From Georgenia soli (lineage in GTDB: Bacteria > Actinomycetota > Actinomycetes > Actinomycetales > Actinomycetaceae): a DNA stretch of 64,000 nucleotides. The stretch covers positions 1-64,000 of the forward strand of contig NZ_PDJI01000004.1 of NCBI RefSeq assembly GCF_002563695.1. Direction: 5' to 3'. Positions 25,911-33,865 of this stretch are shown piece by piece. The notes under the pieces were generated by a model. It was not told where the DNA came from. It saw nothing but the letters and a program-made list of their open reading frames with translations, and did no database searches. The first letter of the stretch is position 1; each line of letters starts with the position of its first letter. A program made the position numbers and the translations under genes.

Positions 25911-27689
25911 TCATCCTCTGCCCGGCACCTGGTGTCGTGCAGCGCCGCGCACCGGGCAAGCCAGAGGCACCGGTCCCTCCTCCAGGCTGACCAGCCGCAC
26001 CCCCGGCCGCTCGAGCCAGCCGGCGACGAGCTCGGTCTCCTCGACGGGAGCGGCGCCGCACGCGGTGGTGGGCGGGGGAACCGTCTCCCCGCCGGCGCGC
26101 AGGGAGCCGACGACGGCCATGGGGTCCGCACCCCTGGGACTGACGGCGGTGCCGGCGAGACGTCCGTACCGCACCAGCACGATCTCCCAGCCACCCTCGT
26201 CCCGGCGCCGGGCGGCCACGATCTCCGGGGCCGAGACGAGCGGCCGGAGCCGCTCGGCACGCCGGGCACCCTGCAGCAGCGAGGAGAGCCGGTCGCGCTG
26301 GGTGGCCGCCTCCTCGTAGCGCTGCTGCTCGGCGAGCGCCCGGATCCTCCCGCGCAGCGCGTCGACGGCGGCGTCCACGTCCGCCCGTAGCGCCCGCCGC
26401 GTGGTGGCGATGGCGACGGAGTACCGGGCGCCGTCCTGACCGCCCACGCAGGGCGCCCCGCACCGCGCCATCTCGGCGAGGACGCAGGCGCCGGCGTCAG
26501 GACGCGGGGTCGCGGGAAGTCGCGGCGTGCACCGGCGGACGGGTGAGATCTCCTGCAGGGCCTCCATCGCGGCCTCGGCCGCGCTGCGTGAGGTGAACGG
26601 GCCCAGGGCCTCGCCCAGCATGGCTGCCGGCAGGCGGCGCACGACGCTCAGCCGGGGGAACGCCTCGTCCGTCAGCCGCAGCCACGGGCGCCGGTCGGGG
26701 CGCCTGGAGCGACGGTTGTAGGGAGGGTCGATCTCTGCGATCAGGCGGAGCTCGCGCACCTGCGCCTCGAGGGCGGTGGCGCACGGGACCGGGCGCACCG
26801 CCACCGCGATGTCCAGCATCTCGCCGATACGGGCGCGCTTCTCCGCGGCCGTGAAGTACTGCCGGACCCGACGGCGCAGGTTCACGGCGGTCCCGACGTA
26901 GAGCACCTCGTTCGCGGGTCCGAGGAACTGGTAGACGCCGGGGCCCTCCGGCAGGCCGTCGGCCATCGACGCCTTGCGGCGCCGGCGCTGCGGCACGGGG
27001 TCGGCGGCCGTGCGCAGGTCCTCGAGGTGGGTGACCCCGAGCGGCGCCATGCGCCCGAGCAGGGCGTGCAGCACGTCGACGGTCGCGCGGGCGTCGTGCA
27101 GCGCCCGGTGGTCGGGCGCGACCTCGGCGGAGAACAGGGCGGCGAGCGTCCCGAGCTTGTGGTTGGGCGCCTCGTCCCGGGTGACCACGCGACGGGCGAG
27201 CGCCACGGTGTCGACCACCTGGGGACGCGGCCAGTCCAGGTCCATGCGCTCGGCCGCGTGCTTGAGGAACCCGACGTCGAACCGGGCGTTGTGGGCCACC
27301 AGCACCGTGCCGGTGCCGAACCCGGCGAACTCGAGGAAGGACGGAAGGACCTCCTCGATGCGCGGGGCCGCGACCACCATGGCGTTCGTGATGCCGGTCA
27401 GGACGGTGATCATCGGCGGGATCGCCAGCCCGGGGTTGACCAGCGTCTGGAACTCGCCGAGGACCTCCCCGCCGCGCACCTTCACCGCGCCGATCTCGGT
27501 GATCTCCGCGCTCGTCGGCGAGCCGCCCGTGGTCTCGAGGTCGACGACGACGAACGTCACCTCGTGCAGGGGAGTGCCGATCTGGTCCAGCCCCAGCTGG
27601 ACCGGGGTGCCGCGCCCGTCCGCGGCACGGGTGGCGTCGTCGAGCTGGAGCCGTCGCCCCGGGGCGACGTCGAGAAGGGCGGTGGGCAT
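25911..27689 (-). CDS. DEDD exonuclease fused to a UvrC-like GIY-YIG nuclease
   Basis: The 592-aa fusion has an N-terminal DnaQ/epsilon-type 3'-5' exonuclease (residues about 30-210) with ExoI VVVDLETTGGSP, ExoII HNARFDVGFL and ExoIII DHRALHDARATVD. The C-terminal part (about 225-590) is like the UvrC N-terminal half or Cho: GIY-YIG motif GPGVYQFLG...VLYVGTAVNLRRRVRQYF, GPF region and a UvrB-contact-like coiled segment (RIRALAEQQRYEEAATQRDRL). The UvrC C-terminal RNase H and HhH domains are absent. A role in DNA repair, possibly incision followed by trimming, is inference. ATG at 27689 (MPTALLDV) is the clear domain start; the frame is open upstream only because of base composition. Confidence 0.9.
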   Translation of the reverse strand: MPTALLDVAPGRRLQLDDATRAADGRGTPVQLGLDQIGTPLHEVTFVVVDLETTGGSPTSAEITEIGAVKVRGGEVLGEFQTLVNPGLAIPPMITVLTGITNAMVVAAPRIEEVLPSFLEFAGFGTGTVLVAHNARFDVGFLKHAAERMDLDWPRPQVVDTVALARRVVTRDEAPNHKLGTLAALFSAEVAPDHRALHDARATVDVLHALLGRMAPLGVTHLEDLRTAADPVPQRRRRKASMADGLPEGPGVYQFLGPANEVLYVGTAVNLRRRVRQYFTAAEKRARIGEMLDIAVAVRPVPCATALEAQVRELRLIAEIDPPYNRRSRRPDRRPWLRLTDEAFPRLSVVRRLPAAMLGEALGPFTSRSAAEAAMEALQEISPVRRCTPRLPATPRPDAGACVLAEMARCGAPCVGGQDGARYSVAIATTRRALRADVDAAVDALRGRIRALAEQQRYEEAATQRDRLSSLLQGARRAERLRPLVSAPEIVAARRRDEGGWEIVLVRYGRLAGTAVSPRGADPMAVVGSLRAGGETVPPPTTACGAAPVEETELVAGWLERPGVRLVSLEEGPVPLACPVRGAARHQVPGRG

Positions 27690-27759
27690 GGCGGTCACGC
27701 TACGTCCGGGCACTGACACGGCCCGTCGCGACCCGCCGCGCGCCCGCGCTCGCGCCGCC

Positions 27760-27812
27760 GGGCGTGCGCCCTCACACCATCGGACGTGCGCCCTCGCACC
27801 ACCGGGCGTGCC
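27760..27812. repeat. 22-bp tandem repeat, about 2.4 copies
   Basis: Copies start at 27760, 27782 and 27804 (partial): gggcgtgcgccctcacacca and close variants. The array runs into the left arm of the fadD terminator and lies in the 180-bp gene-free spacer. Confidence 0.7.
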
Positions 27813-27860
27813 GCGGGCCCGCCACCCACGAGGGGCGGCGGGCCCGCGGCACGCCCGGTG
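27800..27860 (-). terminator. Long hairpin terminator of the fadD gene
   Basis: A perfect 24-bp GC stem (27800-27823 with 27837-27860) and a 13-nt loop begin 8 bp past the fadD stop. It is among the longest perfect stems in the window. Confidence 0.8.
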
Positions 27861-27868
27861 CGGCGTCG

Positions 27869-29707
27869 TCAGGCGGACGGCGCCCCGGCCGCGCGCGTGG
27901 CGGCGGCGTCGGCGTAGAAGTCGTCGATCGTGCCGGTGAAGTCCTTGAGCACCACGTTCCGCTTCACCTTCAACGACGGCGTCAGGTAGCCGTTCTCGAC
28001 GGTGAAGTCCATGTCGAGCACGTGGAAGGCTCGGATCTGCTCGGCCCGCGAGACCTTCGTGTTGGCCCGGTCGACCGCCATCTGGAGGTGCTCGCGGACG
28101 AACGGGTCCCGGGCCGCCTGCTCGACGGTGAGGGGCTCCTTGCCGTGGTTGCTCAGCCAGCCGGGCAGCATCTCCGCGTCGAGCGTGACGAGGGCCCCGA
28201 TGAACGGCCGCTGGTCCCCGACCACCACGCACTGCGAGACCAGCGGGTGGGCGCGGATGGAGTCCTCGAGCGGCGCCGGCGCGACGTTCTTGCCGCCCGC
28301 GGTGACGATGATCTCCTTCTTCCTGCCCGTGATGCGCAGGTAGCCGTCCTCGTCCATCGACCCGAGGTCGCCCGTGCGGAACCAGCCGTCGTCGAAGGCC
28401 TCGGCCGTCGCCTGCGGGTTGTTGTGGTACCCGCGGAAGACCGGGATGCCCCTGGCGAGGATCTCGCCGTCGGCGGAGATGCGGACCGAGGTGCCGGGCA
28501 GCGGCGGACCGACCGTCCCGATCTTGATCTTCTCGGGCCGGTTGACGTTGGTCGGCGCGGTGGTCTCGGTGAGCCCGTACCCCTCCAGCACGACGAGGCC
28601 GACGCCGCGGTAGAAGTGTCCGAGCCGCTCACCGAGCGGCGCGCCGCCGGAGACGGCGTACTCCGCCTGGCCGCCCAGCGCCTCGCGGATCTTGGACAGC
28701 ACGAGCTTGTCGGCCACCCGGTGCTGGACCTTCAGCGCCGCGGAGGGGCCCTGCGGCGTGTCGAGCGCCCGGGACCACGTGATGGCGACCTTGGCCGCCC
28801 AGCGGAAGATCTTCGTCTTCACCCCGCCGCCCGTGCGCTGCTCCACGCCGTTGTAGACCTTCTCCCACACCCGCGGCACGGAGAGGATGAACGTCGGCCG
28901 GAAGGTGGCGAAGTCGGCGACGGCCTGCTTGGTGTCGGGCGTGTGACCCAGCGGCTTGCCCGCGAGGAGCACCAGGACCTCGACGAAGCGGGCGAAGACG
29001 TGCGCCAGCGGGATGAACAGCAGGGACCGGGCGTTCGCGGGCTGCAGCACGACGCCCAGCGCGTCGATGGCCTCGAGGCTGAGCTCCACGAAGTTGCCGT
29101 GGGTCAGCTCGGCGCCCTTCGGCCGGCCGGTGGTGCCTGAGGTGTAGATGATGGTGGCGAGGTCGGCGAGCCCGACGCCTGCGCGGCGGGCCTCGAGCTC
29201 GTCGTCGGGCACGTCGCGGCCCAGCTCGGCGAGGGTGTCGAGGGCGCCGCCCTCGATCTCCCAGACGTCCCGCAGCACGGGCAGCCCGCCGTCGAGCTCC
29301 CGGGCGGCCGCGATCGTCGCGGCGTTCTCGGCGTTCTCGACGACGGCGACCACGCAGGCGGAGTCGGAGAGGATCCAGTGCGCCTGCTCGGCGGAGCTGG
29401 ACTCGTACACGGGGACGGGGACCGCGCCGGCGTGCCAGGCGGCGAGGTCCATGAGCGTCCACTCCAGCCGGGTGCGGGACATGATGGCCACGCGGTCGCC
29501 GGGGCCGACCCCCGCGGCGACGAGTCCCTTCGCGATCTCCTCGACGCGCGCGAGGGTCCACGTCGCGTCGTACCTCACCCACTCGTCGCCGACCTTCTGC
29601 TCGTAGAGCACCTGGTCCGGCCGGAGGCGGGCGTGGTCCACCAGGTAGTCGGTGATGCTCCGGCCCGGGTCGACCTGGACCCGGCGCGGGGTGGTGAATT
29701 CGTCCAT
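27869..29707 (-). CDS. Long-chain acyl-CoA synthetase / AMP-binding protein (FadD15-like)
   Basis: Activates fatty acids through an acyl-adenylate to acyl-CoA. It is 612 aa with ANL-family motifs in order: P-loop-like IIYTSGTTGRPKGAELTH, LLFIPLAHVFAR, VLEGYGLTETTAPTNVN, WFRTGDLGSMDEDGYLRITGRKKEIIVTAGGKNVAP, and the C-terminal Lys region GYLTPSLKVKRNVV. The domain order and length fit actinobacterial FadD15. I prefer ATG at 29707 (MDEFTTPRRVQVDPG) with ggaga upstream over the GTG at 29746, which lacks one. It diverges from the ROK kinase across 137 bp. Confidence 0.92.
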   Translation of the reverse strand: MDEFTTPRRVQVDPGRSITDYLVDHARLRPDQVLYEQKVGDEWVRYDATWTLARVEEIAKGLVAAGVGPGDRVAIMSRTRLEWTLMDLAAWHAGAVPVPVYESSSAEQAHWILSDSACVVAVVENAENAATIAAARELDGGLPVLRDVWEIEGGALDTLAELGRDVPDDELEARRAGVGLADLATIIYTSGTTGRPKGAELTHGNFVELSLEAIDALGVVLQPANARSLLFIPLAHVFARFVEVLVLLAGKPLGHTPDTKQAVADFATFRPTFILSVPRVWEKVYNGVEQRTGGGVKTKIFRWAAKVAITWSRALDTPQGPSAALKVQHRVADKLVLSKIREALGGQAEYAVSGGAPLGERLGHFYRGVGLVVLEGYGLTETTAPTNVNRPEKIKIGTVGPPLPGTSVRISADGEILARGIPVFRGYHNNPQATAEAFDDGWFRTGDLGSMDEDGYLRITGRKKEIIVTAGGKNVAPAPLEDSIRAHPLVSQCVVVGDQRPFIGALVTLDAEMLPGWLSNHGKEPLTVEQAARDPFVREHLQMAVDRANTKVSRAEQIRAFHVLDMDFTVENGYLTPSLKVKRNVVLKDFTGTIDDFYADAAATRAAGAPSA

Positions 29708-29844
29708 GCTGTCTCCATCGGCAGTGGGGGCGTCCGTGGGGGTCACAGTATCGGCCGGAGCCTGTCGGCGGCGTGCCTCTCGCGGAGAACACGCCGGAGG
29801 CGCAAGGATGCCACCCGGGACTTTTGACGAACGAGGTGGAACTT

Positions 29845-30783
29845 ATGCTGACAATCGGCGTTGACATCGGCGGGACGAAGATCGCCGCGGGCGTCGTGGA
29901 CGAGGACGGGCGGCTGCTGGCCACGGCCACGTTCCCCACCGACCCCACGGACCCCCGGGCGATCGAGCTCGCGGTGATCACCGCGGTGGCGCAGCTGCGC
30001 GAGGGTCGAGAGATCGCCGGCGTGGGGGTCGCGGCCGCGGGCTACATCAGCCCGCGCCGGGACGGCGTGGTGTTCGCCCCCAACATCGCCTGGCGCGACT
30101 ACCCGCTGCGCGACCGGCTGTCGGCCGGGATCGACCTGCCGATCGTCATCGAGAACGACGCCAACGCGGCGGGCTGGGCCGAGTTCCGCTTCGGCAGCGG
30201 CCGGCACGTCGAGAACATGGTCATGCTCACGGTGGGCACCGGGCTGGGCGGCGCCATCGTCGCCGACGGCCGTCTGCTGCGCGGGGCGTTCGGGGCCGCG
30301 GGGGAGATCGGCCACATGGAGATGGTGCCCCGCGGGCACTACTGCGGGTGCGGGCACGAGGGCTGCTGGGAGATGTACGCGTCGGGCCGGGCGCTCGCGC
30401 GGGCCGCCCGCAACGCAGCTGTGGCGTACCCCGACCGGGCGCACGCCCTGGTCGAGGCGGCCGGCGGCCCGGGCCAGAAGATCAAGGGCACCCACGTCAC
30501 CGAGGCCGCCATGGCGGGCGACCCGCTCGCCGTCGAGCTCCTCGCGTCCCTCGGCACGTGGCTGGGGGCCGGCATCTCGGACCTGGCCGCCATCGTGGAC
30601 CCCGAGCTCGCCGTCGTGGGCGGCGGCGTCGTCGGCGCGGGCGAGCTCCTGATGGGGCCGACGCGGGAGTCCTTCCGCCGCAACCTCACCGCCCGCGGGT
30701 TCCGGGGCGAGCTGCGCATCGAGCCTGCAGAGCTGGGCAACGAGGCGGGCATGGTGGGCGCGGCCGACCTCGCCCGGCACTAG
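29845..30783 (+). CDS. ROK family glucokinase
   Basis: Phosphorylates glucose for glycolysis, fitting the nearby phosphofructokinase. It is 312 aa with N-terminal phosphate loop TIGVDIGGTKIAAG, sugar site and catalytic Asp in IENDANAAGWAEF, GTGLGGAIV, and the ROK zinc motif HYCGCGHEGCWEMYASG. ROK kinases may act on other sugars. The polyphosphate-glucokinase subtype is not excluded, but the typical actinobacterial glkA pattern is the better fit. ATG at 29845 has gaggtgga upstream. Confidence 0.92.
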   Translation: MLTIGVDIGGTKIAAGVVDEDGRLLATATFPTDPTDPRAIELAVITAVAQLREGREIAGVGVAAAGYISPRRDGVVFAPNIAWRDYPLRDRLSAGIDLPIVIENDANAAGWAEFRFGSGRHVENMVMLTVGTGLGGAIVADGRLLRGAFGAAGEIGHMEMVPRGHYCGCGHEGCWEMYASGRALARAARNAAVAYPDRAHALVEAAGGPGQKIKGTHVTEAAMAGDPLAVELLASLGTWLGAGISDLAAIVDPELAVVGGGVVGAGELLMGPTRESFRRNLTARGFRGELRIEPAELGNEAGMVGAADLARH

Positions 30784-30819
30784 GGCCCCGGACGGCGGCG
30801 CGTCCTCGGACGACCGCGC

Positions 30820-31323
30820 TCAGACGACCGCGCCGTCCCCGGGGCCGCGGTCGTCCGGGCCGGCGGGCATGCGCCACAGGAGCAGCGCGATGCCCCCGAG
30901 CAGCGTGACGGCGAGAGTGGTGACGAGCCAGTCGGGAAGAGGCCGGTACAGCACGAACAGCAGCAGGCCGACCACGAGCGAGCCGACGGTGGCCACCCAG
31001 CCCAGCGCGAGCGCCGGGTCGGCGTGGGAGAAGGGGTCGGGGTCCGGCGGGACGAAGCCGTCGATCCCCGAGGACGGGTCCTCCTCGTCCCCCTCGGTCT
31101 CCGGCGCCGGCTCGTAGTCCCTCGGGCCGGGCGAGGGCGCGAGGTGCGCAGTCTGCGGCTCGGGCGGCCCGGCCCCCTCGTCCGAGAGCTCCCGCAGCTC
31201 CTCGTCGGTCGGCACGTGCAGCTCGCCCAGATCAGCCGTGAGCTCGGCCCAGCGCTCGGCGACGGTCGCGTCGTCGAGCGGCTCGTCGCTGTCGGTGCCG
31301 CCGTCACGAGTGGGTCCGGCCAT
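30820..31323 (-). CDS. Conserved membrane protein of unknown function
   Basis: A 167-aa protein with an acidic N-terminal half (DDATVAERWAELTADLGELHVPTDEELREL, then Pro/Glu-rich) and two C-terminal membrane helices (LALGWVATVGSLVVGLLLFVLY and LVTTLAVTLLGGIALLLW). It resembles actinobacterial hypothetical proteins whose cytoplasmic part starts with TVAERWAELTA. The function is unknown. ATG at 31323 has TAGAGT 7 nt upstream (leaderless). An ATG at 31332 would overlap that box and is less likely. It is divergent from plsC. Confidence 0.75.
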   Translation of the reverse strand: MAGPTRDGGTDSDEPLDDATVAERWAELTADLGELHVPTDEELRELSDEGAGPPEPQTAHLAPSPGPRDYEPAPETEGDEEDPSSGIDGFVPPDPDPFSHADPALALGWVATVGSLVVGLLLFVLYRPLPDWLVTTLAVTLLGGIALLLWRMPAGPDDRGPGDGAVV

Positions 31324-31330
31324 GGCATGC

Positions 31331-31340
31331 ACTCTAGAGT
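31331..31340. promoter_or_regulatory. Palindromic shared -10 element for two divergent leaderless genes
   Basis: actctagagt reads TAGAGT on both strands: 31335-31340 for plsC (6 nt before its GTG) and 31336-31331 for the membrane gene (7 nt before its ATG). The two start codons are 23 bp apart. Confidence 0.7.
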
Positions 31341-31346
31341 GAGTCC

Positions 31347-32252
31347 GTGTTCTACCGGTTGATGAAGGCCACCCTCGGGACGATCCTGCGGGTCTTCTAC
31401 CAACCGTGGATCCGGGGCGCGGAGAACATCCCCACGACCGGTCCCGCCATTCTCGCGTCGAACCACCTCGCCGTGATCGACTCCTTCTTCCTGCCGCTGA
31501 TGATCTCCCGGGAGGTCGTGTTCCTCGGCAAGCAGGACTACTTCACCGGCAAGGGCCTCAAGGGGCGCTTCGTCGCCGCCTTCATGCGCGGCGTCGGCAC
31601 CATCCCGGTGGACCGCGCCGGCGGCAAGGCATCCGAGGCCGCCCTGCAGACCGGTCTGCGACGCCTGCGGGAGGGCGGGCTCTTCGGCATCTACCCGGAG
31701 GGTACCCGCAGCCCGGACGGGCGCCTGTACCGCGGCAAGACCGGGGTGGCCCGCCTCGCGCTCGAGTCCGGGGCGCCCGTGGTGCCGGTCGCCATGATCG
31801 GCACGAACATCGCCCAGCCCATCGGTACACGCATCCCCAAGATGCACCGCATCGGCGTCGTCGTCGGCCGGCCCCTCGACTTCTCGCGCTACCGGGGCCT
31901 CGAGAACGACCGGTTCGTGCTGCGGGCCATCACGGACGAGATCATGTACGAGCTGATGCGGCTGTCGGGCCAGGAGTACGTCGACGTCTACGCGGCCAGT
32001 GTGAAGAACCGGCTCGCCGCCGCGAAGAAGGACGCCGCGGGCACCGAGCTGCCGGCGGGCGCCGGCGCACCGGGCGGCCGGCCCGTCCCGGACACCCAGG
32101 TCCCCACGCCCACCCCCGCGGACAGCGGCCCACCCACGAACGAGGACACCCGTCCCGACGGCGGACGGGACGGGTCCGGCCGCCGTGCGGCGGCGTCGGA
32201 GGTCACCGCACCGGACCCGGCGTCCCGGGGCGGCGCCGGCCCGCCAGCCTAG
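31347..32252 (+). CDS. 1-acyl-sn-glycerol-3-phosphate acyltransferase (PlsC family)
   Basis: Adds the second acyl chain in phosphatidic acid synthesis. It is 301 aa. The HX4D catalytic motif NHLAVID is near residue 41, the glycerol-phosphate site FGIYPEGTRSPDG near 113, and PVVPVAMIGT follows. The C-terminal 75 residues are Pro/Gly/Asp-rich, of low complexity and probably disordered. The GTG at 31347 is leaderless by its TAGAGT box. The upstream acyl-CoA synthetase at 28-30 kb could supply acyl donors, which is inference. Confidence 0.92.
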   Translation: MFYRLMKATLGTILRVFYQPWIRGAENIPTTGPAILASNHLAVIDSFFLPLMISREVVFLGKQDYFTGKGLKGRFVAAFMRGVGTIPVDRAGGKASEAALQTGLRRLREGGLFGIYPEGTRSPDGRLYRGKTGVARLALESGAPVVPVAMIGTNIAQPIGTRIPKMHRIGVVVGRPLDFSRYRGLENDRFVLRAITDEIMYELMRLSGQEYVDVYAASVKNRLAAAKKDAAGTELPAGAGAPGGRPVPDTQVPTPTPADSGPPTNEDTRPDGGRDGSGRRAAASEVTAPDPASRGGAGPPA

Positions 32253-32340
32253 GATGATCCCGGGCCCGCGGCGCGCCGCTGGCCCCAGCCGTGCGCCGTC
32301 GGCCCCGGCACCCCAGCACCAGTACTACGGAAGGTTCTTG

Positions 32341-33567
32341 ATGACGGTCCGTCGCGTCGCCCTGCTCACCGCCGGGGGCTTCGCCCCCTGCCTGTCCTCC
32401 GCTGTCGGCGGACTGATCGAGCGCTACAACGAGATCTCGCCCGAGGTGGAGATCATCGCCTACCAGAACGGCTACCACGGGCTGCTGACCGGCACGAAGG
32501 TCGTCGTCGACGACGAGGCCCGCAAGCACGCCGGCATCCTGCACCGCTTCGGCGGCAGCCCCATCGGCAACTCCCGCGTCAAGCTCACCAACGCCAAGAA
32601 CCTGGTGGAGCGCGGGCTCGTGCAGGAGGGTGAGAACCCGCTCGCCGTGGCTGCCGAGCAGCTGCGTGCGGACGGGGTGGACGTGCTGCACACGATCGGC
32701 GGCGACGACACCAACACCACCGCGGCCGACCTCGCCCAGTACCTGGAGGAGAACGGCTACCACCTGACGGTCGTGGGCCTGCCGAAGACCATCGACAACG
32801 ACATCGTCCCCATCCGCCAGTCCCTGGGCGCGTGGACGGCGGCGGAGCAGGCCAGCGAGTTCGCGCAGAACATCATCGGCGAGCACCGCGTCAGCCCCCG
32901 GATGCTCATCGTCCACGAGGTCATGGGCCGGCACTGCGGCTGGCTCACCGCGGCCGCGGCCCGGTCCTACCGCGCCTGGCTCGACACCCAGGAGTGGGTG
33001 CCCAGCATCGGCCTCAGCCGTGAGCGGTGGGACATCCACGCCGTGTTCCTGCCGGAGGCGAAGATCGACATCGAGGGCGAGGCCCGCCGGCTCCGCGGCG
33101 TGATGGACGAGCTCGGCAACGTCAACATCTTCCTCTCCGAGGGTGCCGGCGTCCCCGAGATCGTCGCCGAGCTCGAGGCCCGCGGCGAGGAGGTCGAGCG
33201 CGACCCCTTCGGCCACGTCAAGCTCGACACCATCAACCCCGGCGCCTGGTTCGCCAAGCAGTTCGCCGAGAAGATCGGCGCCGAGAAGGTCATGGTGCAG
33301 AAGAGCGGCTACTTCTCCCGCTCCGCCCGTGCCAACGTCGAGGACCTCCGGCTCATCAAGTCCATGGTCGACCTCGGCGTCGAGTGCGCCCTCAGGGGCG
33401 AGTCGGGCGTCATCGGCCACGACGAGGAGGACGGCGACCGCCTCAAGGCGGTCCCGTTCCCGCGGATCGCCGGCGGCAAGGCGTTCGACATCTCCCAGGA
33501 GTGGTTCCGCGAGCTCATGGCCGACATCGGCCAGCCGGTCGAGGCGGCGGTCCCGGCGGCGCACTGA
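32341..33567 (+). CDS. pfp: Pyrophosphate-dependent 6-phosphofructokinase
   Basis: Phosphorylates fructose 6-phosphate. It is 408 aa. GGDDTNTTAADLA near residue 120 has Asp where ATP enzymes have Gly (GGDGS), the established mark of PPi use. PKTIDNDI holds the catalytic Asp with Lys, the MGRHCGWLTA motif binds substrate, and the C-terminal half (FFSRSARANVEDL and on) matches group II/III PFKs. PPi use makes the step reversible. ATG at 32341 has ggaagg upstream. It follows plsC after 88 bp and is closed by a hairpin. Confidence 0.9.
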   Translation: MTVRRVALLTAGGFAPCLSSAVGGLIERYNEISPEVEIIAYQNGYHGLLTGTKVVVDDEARKHAGILHRFGGSPIGNSRVKLTNAKNLVERGLVQEGENPLAVAAEQLRADGVDVLHTIGGDDTNTTAADLAQYLEENGYHLTVVGLPKTIDNDIVPIRQSLGAWTAAEQASEFAQNIIGEHRVSPRMLIVHEVMGRHCGWLTAAAARSYRAWLDTQEWVPSIGLSRERWDIHAVFLPEAKIDIEGEARRLRGVMDELGNVNIFLSEGAGVPEIVAELEARGEEVERDPFGHVKLDTINPGAWFAKQFAEKIGAEKVMVQKSGYFSRSARANVEDLRLIKSMVDLGVECALRGESGVIGHDEEDGDRLKAVPFPRIAGGKAFDISQEWFRELMADIGQPVEAAVPAAH

Positions 33568-33611
33568 CGCCGGGGCGGTACGGAGCCGGCGGGCCCTGCC
33601 GCCACACCGGA

Positions 33612-33642
33612 CGGTCCTGCGGGGCAAGGGCCCGCAGGACCG
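33612..33642 (+). terminator. Terminator of pfp
   Basis: A perfect 12-bp stem (cggtcctgcggg / cccgcaggaccg) with a 7-nt loop lies 45 bp after the stop. A longer imperfect inverted repeat follows at 33664-33709 (23-bp arms with three non-Watson-Crick pairs). The rest of the 298-bp spacer holds only the aroG promoter. Confidence 0.7.
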
Positions 33643-33865
33643 ACCCCGCCACCGAGCGTGGGCCCGACACCCCGAGCGCTGCTGGCCGGCCGGCAGCGCC
33701 CGGGGGGTCGGGACGCGGTCGTGGGGGAGACCGATGCGCGACACCGGACGGCCGTCGCGGGGTGGGGCCCGGAGGGTTCGGTGCCCCGCCGTGCCTCGGG
33801 GAGCCGCGGTGGCCGTTTGATGGACGGTGTCCGTCTCACTTCTCGGCGGCACCTATCCTGTCCGG

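Noticed and set aside
31326-31332. ATG at 31332 as the start of the membrane protein gene
   Set aside because: It would place the start codon inside the -10 box; ATG at 31323 has the right spacing.
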